Assembly: GCA_963556145.1 (NCBI GenBank)
Contig: OY744464.1
Location: 5,952,001-6,016,000, forward strand
Source: Hygrocybe punicea
Taxonomy: Eukaryota > Basidiomycota > Agaricomycetes > Agaricales > Hygrophoraceae
Reading direction: 5' to 3'
DNA: 64,000 nt
Shown: positions 23,755 through 33,900 of the stretch, in pieces
Numbering within the stretch: the first letter of the stretch is position 1
Layout: each line of letters begins with the position of its first letter
Notes under the pieces: model-generated
What the model was told of the DNA's origin: nothing
Database searches by the model: none
What the model saw: only the letters and a program-made list of their open reading frames with translations
Made by a program: the position numbers and the translations under genes

Positions 23755-24502
23755 GGACAAACGTGAGTTCAAAGGGGTTCCCATTTCTCCGAATAGGATA
23801 CTTTCAATGAGTAGTGCCTGCCATGTACAAAAGAGGGTCCTGAAAAAGATATAAATGCTGGAAAGCTGAATCCAGGGCGTCGAAGACGGACAAACGTGAC
23901 GCCAATGGGGTTCCGTTGTCGCAGGTGCCTTGTACAAAAGATGGTCCAGACATAGACGAGAAGAATCGACGAGAAGACTGAAGAAGATATAAATGCTTGA
24001 AAGGTGATTGGAGGGCGTGGACTCAAATGACTCACGGCGGGGAATCGGTTAAACTCCGTGAGGAGTTAAACGTCTCCCAAAAATGACGTCAAATGGGGTT
24101 GAATAAACCCCTGAGCGGAGGGTGACAGGATGTCACTATGGGATGGCAAACGTACAGCGATATTTGGAAGCATCGGCCACACGATGGGGAAAAAAGAATA
24201 TAAGATTTCGCGGTCAATCGTAGTTATGGCAAACGTAGGCAAACGTACATGAATGTTTCAATGCGTCAGCCACACAATCTTGGGCGACACGGAAGAGAAT
24301 AGCGTTGAAGAAACCCCTGAGCGGAGGGTGACAGGACGTCACTTAGACGGACAGCGATATTTGAATGCATCGGCCACACGATGGGGGAAAAAAAATATAA
24401 GATTTCGTGTTTAACTGTAGTTATGGCAAAGGTAGGCAAACGTACATGAATATTTCGATGTGTCGGCCACACAATCATGGACGACACGGAAGAGAATAAA
24501 TG
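23755..24502 (+). repeat. Subterminal repeats at the Helitron 3' side
   Basis: Two repeat pairs are seen. In the first, GGGGTTCC ... TGTACAAAAGA ... GATATAAATGCT recurs between about 23758-23875 and 23876-24010. In the second, a 205-bp unit starting AACCCCTGAGCGGAGGGTGACAG occurs at 24105-24309 and again at 24310-24502. The second unit contains GGCCACACGATGGGG and ATATAAGATTTCG. No coding potential is seen. Such repeats could bind the transposase or be neutral filler. Confidence 0.75.
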
Positions 24503-24614
24503 AATGAAAACTACGACGAGAAAATGAAGGGGGGTATAAGATTTCGGGTTTAATCATTGTTTATCTCTATTTACGATATCCACGCCCGATGGCCTTCTTT
24601 ACGGGGTATCAGCA

Positions 24615-24637
24615 ACCTTGCAAGCAAGGTAATCTAA
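24615..24637 (+). other. Helitron 3' terminal hairpin and CTAA end
   Basis: ACCTTGC-AA-GCAAGGT can form a perfect 7-bp stem. It is followed after three bases by CTAA, then host T. Hairpin-spacer-CTRR with insertion before T is the hallmark right end of Helitrons, although the spacer is usually longer (about 10 nt). Confidence 0.7.
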
Positions 24638-25021
24638 TTTTGGTCAAGATTCCTCAACCGACAAAGTGATACAAGAGGAAGAGGGAATGGGGATATGAGT
24701 AAGAGGTTGCGAGGAGACAATGACATGATAAATGGATGGTAAAGTGAATATCCACACAAAAAGATGTAAAATACTTCTATATGCCCATAAGGAAGGCAGA
24801 ATGTGCAAAAGAGGTAAGTCCGACATCAGGGATCATGTCTGATGAGATCCATTCCTAGTGTTTTGAGATTCCATGGCTTTAGGAGTCCAACAGGTTTGGT
24901 TAGAGAACGGCCACATTGGTGAGTAGCATTGGTTTTGAGTCCAAATTGCTAAGGATGTCAGGTTTGTTCAGATACGTGATAAATTGGTGATACAGACTCA
25001 GAGAGTTGAGAACCCTCTACA
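24638..25021 (-). repeat. LTR fragment D (second half of the split LTR)
   Basis: From about 24690 it follows LTR copy A from about 5255 to its end. Shared phrases include GGAATGGGGATATGAG, ATCATGTCTGATGAGATCC and the terminal CCCTCTACA at 25021. It starts exactly at the Helitron CTAA end and supplies what fragment C (13639-14020) lacks. Confidence 0.7.
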
Positions 25022-25303
25022 ATGCCCAACGCCCAATGCCCAATGGCCCCACCACATCCAGCAACAATGACCCAAATGCCCAATGTCCAACAGCCCCACC
25101 ATGTCTGGCAACAACGATGATGGCCCCTAATGCAACAGTCATAAAACAATAACACACTTACTGATGGGATTAACATGACCCTATTCATCCTCAGCATGAA
25201 TTCCAGCACTGGTTTGATTGAGGCCATACATGATATCGCAATATTTCATTTTTAGGCTATATAGTTGTAAATCAGTAAGATCCCAGTACACATGAAAGGA
25301 AAT
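25022..25303. repeat. Short degenerate GCCCAATG repeats, otherwise nothing recognised
   Basis: Variants of GCCCAATGCCCAATGGCCCC recur between about 25022 and 25130. The rest of the stretch up to 25303 has no feature I can support. Confidence 0.5.
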
Positions 25304-25528
25304 TTATGTCCATAAGTGGTTTTCAATGGTTGTTGCATAGTTGTTGATGTTGGTTTCATATGTAGCAAGAACTTGAGGATCTTCATCAACCCAAAAGACA
25401 GCCTGAGCAATGCAGTTGTAAATCACATTCTGTGATTCCTTTCCAACTTTTTTCTTCCAGTTGTCAGCCTTGGCATCCTGAGTAGAGTCAGAAAACAGGA
25501 GAAATTGGTTGGCAGGGTGGTCCTTCAA
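25304..25528 (-). pseudogene. Unidentified transposon-type ORF fragment, 74 aa
   Basis: The frame encodes DHPANQFLLFSDSTQDAKAD followed by NWKKKVGKESQNVIYNCIAQ and an acidic, aromatic tail. It resembles small helical proteins found repeatedly near Agaricomycete transposons, but I cannot name a family. The fold-back element begins 6 bp upstream of the first codon, so the 5' part is probably lost or separated. Confidence 0.4.
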
Positions 25529-25533
25529 CCTAG

Positions 25534-26213
25534 TGGAATTTCAAGTGCTGAATCTTGTATCTCATGAAATACTGCATGGATTGAGATGGTTATAGAGGGA
25601 AAGTTGTACTATTCTTTAAGGGCTATCTACTGCTGTAATTACATTTGGACAATATTTAGTATATGGTAAGCTGTGGATGAACTAAAAGGTAAACTAGTAT
25701 TTTTTGACACCCAAAATGGTATTATCAAATTACACTGTCAGATGAAGTCCTATGAATAAGATTGTAAGGAGAAAGTTTTTCAGTTTTTCAAGGGCTAGAA
25801 GTGCATATACCATGTTTTCCTTCATTCTTTTCCTTTCAGCCAATATTGCCTGTACTATGTTTGTCAACATCAGGATTGAAATATTACATGAATTCCACAT
25901 GTTGGCTGAAAGGAAAAAAATGAAGGAAAACACGGTATATGTACTTCTAGCCCTTGAAAAACTGAATAACTTTCTCCCTACAATCTTATTCATAGGACTT
26001 CATCTGACAGTGTAATTTGATAATACCATTTTGGGTGTCAAAAAATACTAGTTTACCTTCTAGTTCATCCACAGCTTACCATATACTAAATATTGTCCCA
26101 ATGTAATTATAGCAGTAGATAGCCCTTAAAGAATAGTACAACTTTCCCTCTATAACCATCTCAATCCATGCAGTATTTCATGAGATACAAGATTCACCAC
26201 TTGAAATTCCACC
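25534..26213. mobile_element. Fold-back element: two arms of about 310 bp, nearly perfect inverted repeats
   Basis: Left arm about 25534-25850 and right arm about 25893-26213 are reverse complements with few differences. They are separated by about 40 bp of spacer. The outer ends read TGGAATTTCAAGTG. Flanking CCTAG (left) and CCTAAG (right) may be an imperfect target duplication. Mirror-image 87-codon frames in the arms are a result of the palindrome and not genes. The transcript would form a long hairpin. Confidence 0.85.
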
Positions 26214-26373
26214 TAAGTCTACATTTTCTCAATTGAAAAAAAAAAGACCTGCCAGTGCCATGAATTACTAAAACGGCTGTAAAATGTGCTAGGATATTTA
26301 CATATTATTTAATCACAAAAAATGGAGCCTCCATTTCTGCAGGCTTGACTCGTTACTAATACAACACTGTAGA
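26214..26373. other. Spacer before the host gene island
   Basis: AT-rich, with an A-tract near 26237. It probably contains the 3' end of the VIT/vWA transcript. No gene is seen. Confidence 0.4.
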
Positions 26374-29217
26374 TCAATAGATGAGCACTTCCCTTGCCAA
26401 TACCTCCAACCTCTCAACATCCCCATCCCCCACAATAGCAAGCCCCACAATCCAACCCCTGGCCTTCTCCACAACTAATTCCCAGATCTCCTTTGCGCCC
26501 GTGAGCTTGGCCTCAAACATACGCACTGCAAGCACTGTCGCCCACAAATCCCTCTTCTCCGCTTCCTGCCAACTATTGCCAGCAGCGGGAACAAATTCCA
26601 TCAATTTCGCCTCCAATTCTGTCAGCGTCGTCCCGAGGACCGATGAGAATGCAGCCGTCAAGGGGAAAGAACCTTCGAATGTCTGCAGGGCAATAAGCGC
26701 CCTTGCTCGCTCTTGCGTGGTCGCCACAGGAGCTACTGCGCCGGATGGGGCAATGGCTGCGGACTCAGCAAAGAGGATTCCGCCCTTCTCCCTCTGAGCT
26801 TTCAAGGCGCGTTCCTTTCTCGGCTGCGCAAACAAGTTTAAGTTTGGCCAACTCAATTGTATAATGGGACTTACCGAACTGGACGAGCCCCTACCGGACA
26901 CCATGCTCTTGGCGAACAGATTTACATCCCCCATACCCCCACCCGGCATTGCCATGGGCTGCAACCCCGGAACCGGCGCGGATTGATAACTCATGCTATG
27001 CAGGCTTCGGAATCGGGCATGAGATCCGGCACCGGGACTGTTTGCCGGGGTCGGACGAGGACGAGGACGAAGGTATTCCACCGGTGTGAGATCAACATCA
27101 TCTTCCTTGTCACCAACCTCCGTTACGGATTCAATCTCCGTCCAATCTTCGTCGTCGTTCCCTTCCATGTTTGCATTCTTCTCCGTCACCTTCGCCTTCG
27201 CCTTCTTCTCTTTCTGCACTGCAACAAAACTGGTCCACTTGCTTGCCAGCCCGTAGGCAACACCCACCCGTATTCCCTCACGCTGCACCCAATCCCCGAA
27301 TGTCCCCGCATTCTTATCTTTATCGACACCGTACTTACCGCTATGAAGGTACCCAGTGCCTTCTTCGAGTTCCTGCAGAAGCTTCCGTGCGGAGAGCTGA
27401 TGAATAGTCTGCCCTTTATCAGGTAAGAACTGGACCGCAATCTCAAGTTCAAGCTCATCGCCCGAAGGAGTAGTGCCTCGCAGCCAGACAGAAGAGGGAG
27501 GTGTTACGTCTCCGGAAAGGATGGCATAGACAGTAGAGCGTGAGAATGGGAACAACGGCGGAACTTTGTACGGTGTTTGAAGAACGGTTGGAACGGCGAA
27601 TTCGGGGAGGTGAGCGAAACGATCGGCACCACTTTTCGCTGAGATGGGAGCATCCGTATCGGCTTTGGTATCAAACAAGCTAATCTTCTTCTTCATACCT
27701 CCGACGGCACGCTGCAGAAGGGACGTAGACTGGTCTTTAGCTGATGCTTGAACCTGCTCCTCGGTAGGCCTACCGTCCCACTCCAACCTGTAATCCTTAA
27801 TATGCGCACTCAAACCACCCCTGAGCATGCGGACCACCTTTCCCTCCATGCCCTCCTTCTCGTCTGAAACAATCTGCGCAAACCCTCTGCCGACTCTGGC
27901 CATACCCTCGACCAGCGCATGACTCACATCCTGACCAATGCCTAGACTGAATAGCCGCACATCACCCGAAGCGGTTTCCCGCTCAATATACGTTAACAAT
28001 TCTCCCGTATTGCTCACTTGTCCGTCGGTGAGCACCATTATCTCGAGTGGGAGATCTTTGTAACGTTTCGAGATGGTGGACTTGACAGGTGGGAGGATCT
28101 CTGTGCCGCCCAAGTTTGCGCTCATGAGCTGTACGTGTTTCTGGGCCTGCTCTAATGTAGTCGCAGAATAGGGCTGAGATTTACTCCACAGGAATGAGTG
28201 TGACGAGCCGAATGAGCAGATGTTGAATTTGACACCGACAGGAAGCGACTTGAGGAATACGCCAAGAGCAGCTTTGAGGGGTTCTACTCGGCGCCCCATG
28301 CTGCCAGAACGGTCGACGACAAAGACGATTTCCGGTTTCGGTCCCGGTGGGAGAGTGAACTTGGGAACAAGAGTGACCATGAGTGCCTTTGAATTCGGGA
28401 TAGTGGGGTGGGTCTCCAGAAATGCACGAGGAGAAGAGAGGTCGGCACATTTAACAAGGAGAACGAAATCTGCACCCAATTCTGCAGACGTCTGGCTGAG
28501 TGTTGCGAGTGCGTGCTTCGGGTTGAAAGCGTCGTCAGCAACGTCCTCGATGTGCCCGCCAAGATGCATCGAGATGGGATGCGAGGGCGATTGTACAGCG
28601 CGTACATTGCTTGGCATCGTGATTTGAACCGATATCTTCATCCCCCCGACGCTAGAGATTGGTTGGCCGTCGGAATAATTAGCTAATCCACTGGGTGAAT
28701 CTCCGTATCGGGGCGCGATGCTGGTGGGAATTGTGAATCGTAAGCCATCAGCCTCAGCGTCGTGTTTAAGCTCCATTATGTATTCGACCTCGACCTTGAC
28801 AGTCTCGCCGGCAGGGATATTGCCAAGGGACGTGCGAAAGACATCAGGGGCGTGCTGTTCGAGGAGAGCGGCTGTTTCGCCTCGAGCAATGGCTTCGTTG
28901 TAGTCGGCCTTTGCTTCATCCTTTTCCTTTACGACGCCCTCGATGAGCCGTTTACCGATGAAACAGCGGAAAGCAACGACGGCGCAATTCTCATACAAGG
29001 GGAAATTGTACTTGGCTTTTTCGATGGCGACCGATTTTGAAGGATTGACGAAGGTTTGGGTGAGAGTCGTCCTGGACGAGGTGTCATAGAGTCTGGAACA
29101 GGTAGAAAGGGACAATCGGGGTAACCAAGAGGGGACCACCGATGTATAGACATCGACGACGGTAACAGGAGGGACGTAGTAAATGCCGCAGCAGTGGGGA
29201 ACGTGGTAGTAGGGCAT
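26374..29217 (-). CDS. VIT and von Willebrand factor A domain protein
   Basis: A single open frame gives 947 aa from ATG 29217. The VIT domain spans about residues 10-170 (TTLTQTFVNPSKS ... YNFPLYENCAVVAFRCFIG ... ARGETAALLEQ). The vWA domain starts near residue 290 with the metal-binding motif DRSGSMG (DxSxS) after KPEIVFVV, and includes ANLGGTEI and VLTDGQVSNTGELL. The architecture is that of inter-alpha-trypsin-inhibitor heavy-chain-like proteins, common in fungi with unclear function. There is no clear signal peptide. A 51-bp segment (GTAAGT...GCAG, about 26826-26876) looks like an in-frame intron; splicing gives 930 aa. An acidic, proline-rich linker precedes the C-terminal helical part. 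It is divergent from the aminopeptidase gene, with 179 bp between start codons. Confidence 0.9.
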   Translation of the reverse strand: MPYYHVPHCCGIYYVPPVTVVDVYTSVVPSWLPRLSLSTCSRLYDTSSRTTLTQTFVNPSKSVAIEKAKYNFPLYENCAVVAFRCFIGKRLIEGVVKEKDEAKADYNEAIARGETAALLEQHAPDVFRTSLGNIPAGETVKVEVEYIMELKHDAEADGLRFTIPTSIAPRYGDSPSGLANYSDGQPISSVGGMKISVQITMPSNVRAVQSPSHPISMHLGGHIEDVADDAFNPKHALATLSQTSAELGADFVLLVKCADLSSPRAFLETHPTIPNSKALMVTLVPKFTLPPGPKPEIVFVVDRSGSMGRRVEPLKAALGVFLKSLPVGVKFNICSFGSSHSFLWSKSQPYSATTLEQAQKHVQLMSANLGGTEILPPVKSTISKRYKDLPLEIMVLTDGQVSNTGELLTYIERETASGDVRLFSLGIGQDVSHALVEGMARVGRGFAQIVSDEKEGMEGKVVRMLRGGLSAHIKDYRLEWDGRPTEEQVQASAKDQSTSLLQRAVGGMKKKISLFDTKADTDAPISAKSGADRFAHLPEFAVPTVLQTPYKVPPLFPFSRSTVYAILSGDVTPPSSVWLRGTTPSGDELELEIAVQFLPDKGQTIHQLSARKLLQELEEGTGYLHSGKYGVDKDKNAGTFGDWVQREGIRVGVAYGLASKWTSFVAVQKEKKAKAKVTEKNANMEGNDDEDWTEIESVTEVGDKEDDVDLTPVEYLRPRPRPTPANSPGAGSHARFRSLHSMSYQSAPVPGLQPMAMPGGGMGDVNLFAKSMVSGRGSSSSVSPIIQLSWPNLNLFAQPRKERALKAQREKGGILFAESAAIAPSGAVAPVATTQERARALIALQTFEGSFPLTAAFSSVLGTTLTELEAKLMEFVPAAGNSWQEAEKRDLWATVLAVRMFEAKLTGAKEIWELVVEKARGWIVGLAIVGDGDVERLEVLAREVLIY

Positions 29218-29396
29218 CGCCGTTGGTCTCAGATTCTGAGCATTGTCACTTCAGTATTTATATAAGACGGTGGAGTCAAGACAGGAGTCAAACTCCTCAA
29301 CTGCGCCCGGGCCCGGTATTCGCGATCGCAGTACAGTAGCAGGAACCGAACTTGAAGCAGTAGTTCGATTTCGCCTGGATTGGCCCGGTTTTCTTG
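29218..29396. promoter_or_regulatory. Short divergent promoter between the VIT/vWA gene and the aminopeptidase gene
   Basis: Only 179 bp separate the two start codons. A TATA-like ATTTATATAAG lies near 29254-29265, about 40 bp upstream of the VIT/vWA start and about 135 bp upstream of the aminopeptidase start. Which gene it serves cannot be told. Confidence 0.4.
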
Positions 29397-30843
29397 ATGT
29401 CGCTTTTCCGTTCCTACTGCATACGCAGTCGCCTCTATAGTCCTACTAGTAGTACAACCAATGTTCTCCTACGACATGGCCTGTGGCGCAAGGCAGTCAG
29501 GCGGTCAAGTTCCTCCGGATCCAATGAGTCTGAAGAGGACGACTTCGGGGTTTACGACATCATTCTCCCGCCAGAGCCTCACACCTGGGGCACTTCTCAT
29601 ATCATTCCTCGAACAGTACCACCAGGGATTCCTAGGCCTCCATACGCTGTCGCTGCAGCTGTATCATCAAAGGTGTAAGTATAAATAACACGTATGCCTC
29701 TACTTGTACCCCCACACACTACGTGATCTCACCATCTTCGAAGGCGCAATGGACCAGATCAGAATGATGAAAGAATAAAGCTCGGCGGAGAACAAGAATC
29801 TCGCCTTCGTAATGCCGCAAATCTAGCAAAGCGGGTCAGGGAGTACGCTGGTTCATTGGTTCAGGTACGAGGGGGAACTGGGACTCGAAAAACATTATCA
29901 TACTTGCGGGACTCATCATTGTGGCATAATTGCAGGTGGGCGTTACAACAAACACTATTGACGCCGCAATTCATCAATTTATCGTCTCGCATTGGGCCTA
30001 CCCATCTCCCCTTCGCTACTTAAATTTTCCCCGGTCGTGTTGCACAAGTGTAAACAACATCATTGCGCATGGCCTACCAGACGAGTACAGTTCTGCATCC
30101 ATTGTGAAGCAATCAACCTTGACACTTACCTAAATTGTGTTCCAGACGCCCTCTGGAAAATGGCGACATCATTAACATTGACATAACAGTTTTTCTAGAT
30201 GGCTATCACGGGGACACGTCGCAAACATTCCTTGTTGGAGATGTTGTACGTGTTCATTCGTACTTTACGCCATTTCTCACTGATACTCCCAGGATGAGCA
30301 AGGGAAGCAATTGGTGCAAGTGACCAACGAGGCATTGAAAGCCGGAATACAGTCTTGTGGCCCTGGTCGTCCCTTCCGCGGAATCGGCAGAACAATACAT
30401 GACCTAGCTTGCAGACACGGATGTTCTGTGTCTCCCCTGTTCATGGGCCATGGGATAGGCACCGCATTCCACAAACCCCCATGGATTATTCATACGCGTA
30501 CGTGATTTTTCAATCTCCCGGAATGAATGATCACAGGTCAGCGCAAACAAGCCAACGAGGAACCGGGCATCATGCTACCTGGCCATTGCTTTACGATCGA
30601 GGTATTTTGACAACGATATGACATAAATGACTAAACCATTGTAGCCATGCCTTGTTCAAGGGTCCAATTCCAGTGGTTGGATATTTCCTGATGGCTGGAC
30701 TACGTCAACTGAAGTACGTTCCACCCATACTGTGTTACCCAACAAGCTGACGCAAGCAACAATGCAAGAATTGTGCCCGCAGTGCACAAGCCGAACACAT
30801 GGTACTCATCACAGAAACAGGCACAGACATCCTCACGCAATAG
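29397..30843 (+). CDS. Methionine aminopeptidase type 1, probably mitochondrial (M24A)
   Basis: Eight exons join in frame to 353 aa: 29397-29674, 29744-29864, 29936-30084, 30146-30245, 30293-30497, 30537-30601, 30645-30713 and 30769-30843. The enzyme removes the initiator Met from new proteins using two metal ions. Metal ligands are visible: Asp in [14 protein letters not shown] (two), His in [10 protein letters not shown], Glu in FTIEP and Glu in AQAEH. The substrate-side His is in [11 protein letters not shown]. An Arg/Ser-rich N-terminus without acidic residues ([16 protein letters not shown]...) fits a mitochondrial presequence, and [20 protein letters not shown] is typical of the organellar form. 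The SHGAYPSPLGY consensus of the bacterial/organellar type reads [11 protein letters not shown] here. The stop lies 59 bp from the convergent NUP188 stop. Confidence 0.9.
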
Positions 30844-30901
30844 ATATACCCCAAAAACATTTATCAAATTTTTACAAATCTCGGATGATAAACAAATGAA
30901 A

Positions 30902-33900
30902 CTACGCAGGAGTAATGATTCGCTCATGAAGGAAATTTGAAAGCACCTGTGTCAAATCCACACTTCCTGGCCCCAAGACGCTCTCGCTCTTGACAATTAC
31001 CGGTTTGGACTTATTCAGAAGCGACTGAAGATCCGCAGCCATCTCCCCAGTCATACCTCTCCGCAATCGGTCAGCCAAGGTCAAGGAAGGCCTGGGTGCT
31101 CTCCGTTCTCTTGACGCCTCCCCTCTTTGACTCTCTGAAATTTGTTCCTCCATGTCAATCTCGGCTGCCGTTGTGTCAAATTCCGGCTTGGAAAGCCACA
31201 TGGCCAACTGCGTCGCAGCGTAAATGAGAATGGCCTCAAGATTGTGTCGTACTGTCAATGCCGCTTGCCGGACATCCAATGGCATCTCGTTCGGTTGCGA
31301 TGAAGTGATAGGTGTGATGATTTGACCTGCCGGCCGTCCAACAAGGTCTCGCAAGATGTCTAAGGTGCAATTGCCCAATTCAAGAAGAGTGCCCAAGGAT
31401 GCAGGTTCCCCTACGACGACTTTGGAATGCTAGAAATGAGTGAGTAATTTCTAGACACAAATAAAAGCATTGTACTGACGGGAACAATCAGTGCCTCGTG
31501 AACTGGCCAATCATCCTCTTGGCCAACCAGTACGCTCTCTGCTCGGCTTATGCTGATCAAGGTAGAGATAATGGCACTTGATAGTGTGAACAGGCGGTGG
31601 ACCAAGCGGGTAATCAGCGGTCTTTTCAGGGGATCCGACATACACTGAGATGCGTCCTTCTCGATCAGTACGCGTTCGTCAGCTGTAACGGGTTCAAGCA
31701 TGCTGGCGAGGTGATTCGGATGTGTGAGTGCGTAGTTCAACTGTTGCAATAGCAGCAACGCATAAGTGTTGAAAATGCGCAAGACCTTTTCGACCGCGGG
31801 GTTGATGTTCGCAGCGGAAGGACTGCTCTCTGCCATGGAGTAAAAGAGGTTCACAACTTGTTCAATCTCCTCAAGAAGAGGAAATGTGAGAGGGTCGCCG
31901 ATCGTCCATGAAAGTGCCCGAGAAATCTGGTCTCCGTAAAGTTGCACAAAACCGCTAGCTTCGACATCGAAGTAATGATTCTGTCGTCCTAGCGCCCCAA
32001 CCACACCTGCAACAACAGATATCATCGAGCAATAGCCTCGATGCGCTGGACTGCGTTCCCCCGGTAGTTCAGGTAGGGCAACATCTATCATGCCGGCACT
32101 GATCGCTGTGCTGAGGCTGTTATTGCTATATGCCACAAGGACGCCGGCACTCGCGAGTCTCTCGGCAGCCGACGGAATGCTGGTCAGTGCCATATGAAAC
32201 AAGAGAATGTGAGGTGCGTAGAGAGGTTTTCTTCGAGCTTGAAGAAGTGGGAAATCGGATAAACCGACAAGGTCTGTGCGACTAAAGAGGTCAAGGCTGG
32301 CTTTGATAACATCGGTTTCTTGACAGTGAGCAAGCCACATCGTCGAAGAGGAGTTAACCTCTGGCCTAGTGCACTGCTCAAAAACGGAAACTAATAGCTC
32401 CATATCGCGATCAAGCTCGATGTCCACTCTACTATGTGCCATATCGAAGATAACCCGGAGGGCATCAATCACCAAAGTCAGGGCTGCTTCATGCATCGAA
32501 GTGATTGTCAATCGATGCTCAGCCTTTAACACCTTGGGACGCGTTGCTAAAGTTCTGCATTGCCTGGAGCAGAAATAAAGGATTTGCAAAAGAGTACGGT
32601 GGAAGGGCACGGTAAAAGTACCGAAGAACGATTTTGCAGGAGATTGTGATTCGTTCAAAGTAATTTTATGAACGTTGGACACCAACTCGATGAATGATTG
32701 AATTTCTTTGGCATTGTCGGTTATTGAAAACCAAGCGACCTCGAGTAAGGCAAGAAGCAGAGATAACCTCGTCCCATGAATCGTCGCCATCATGTCTCCC
32801 GACCGTTTTTCCGATGCAATATCGAAAGAGACGGATGTCGCAATAGCCAGTACGATCGTTCGGACGGTGGAATCGGAGCGTACATACGGAATGACTTGTC
32901 GCAGTAAGAATTGCCAAGATTCGGCCAGAGCCATTTGAGAATGTGAGAGAGATAGGTTGAGATTGATGGACTGAAGTAGTTTCTCCGCCTCGTCAGCGTG
33001 GAGAGCCTTTCCATCGTCACCGGCTTGGCCGGTACGAAATAATTGCAGTCGGGTTTGTAGAAGTTGTGTTGAAAATGTAAAATCATCTCCAAACTCGCGC
33101 TCAACCAAAGGGACTTGTAAACGTAATTCGTCTAATGCGAGTGCCGGGAAATCGACTTCGATATACCGGGTAAGTTCATCGTGTAGTTGAGGGTCATACG
33201 AACTCGGTGCTGCCTCAGAGACAAGATCCGTCAGCTGTTCCTCCGATTTGAATTGGTTTTCGATCTTGAGATAGCTGACAGGTTTCTGTAGTACAGGTTG
33301 ATTGTTGCTTTGCGATTGTAAGTGGATGCCGATGTCTAGACCAATCACATGGAGGGCGTATGACTTTACCATGGTTCGATAAGCATGGATAGACACAGCT
33401 TCGTGTAACTGAGAATGACGAATTCCATCCAAGAAAACGTTTGCTTCCGTCTTGTAGTCTGGAACTGGCCCTAATTCCTCGCATGCAATTGATGCCAACT
33501 GATCCCAAAAATGGGAATCCTGGCGGGTCGCATCCAGTGCTGCGAAGTGCTCTAATCCATGTTGCCACACGACGTCTAGGAAGCGCAAAACAGATGCCAA
33601 AAGCTGTGGATTCAACTCCCACAATTCCTTCCAATTAGACAGAATATCACAAGCAACGTCGATGGAATTGATCGGCTTCGACTTCGCCATATTTTTCTGG
33701 TCAGTGGCTACATACTTGCCTTCCTGGGACTTTCCCTTGCCCTTCAGTTGGTTTGGAATGCGAAACTGCCCATCGACGAACAGACTGGCGAGCGCAGGCT
33801 CTTTATCAACCGCGAGTGAAATGAAATTCCAAACAGCGTTTCGCAAGGACAATTCATCGTAGGGATGCTGGACAATCCGTACGAGTGACGTCACCATAGC

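Larger units (their letters stand above)
14021..24637 (+). mobile_element. Helitron, about 10.6 kb, inserted into an LTR
   Basis: The right end is well supported: a 7-bp stem hairpin ACCTTGCAAGCAAGGT (24615-24630), then AAT and CTAA (24634-24637), followed by T. That is the hairpin plus CTRR ending of Helitrons. The left end is inferred from the point where LTR fragment C stops (14020/14021). The TTTTG there reappears right after CTAA at 24638-24642. No canonical 5' TC was identified. Near the inferred left end are a small hairpin (GCCACC-TTC-GGTGGC, about 14043) and the string GCAACCTTGC, shared with the right end. The element carries a RepHel gene and a divergent 384-aa gene, and was later hit by a solo LTR. 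Confidence 0.7.

Noticed and set aside
25730..26015. Two mirror-image 87-codon frames
   Set aside because: They are the two arms of the fold-back element read on opposite strands.
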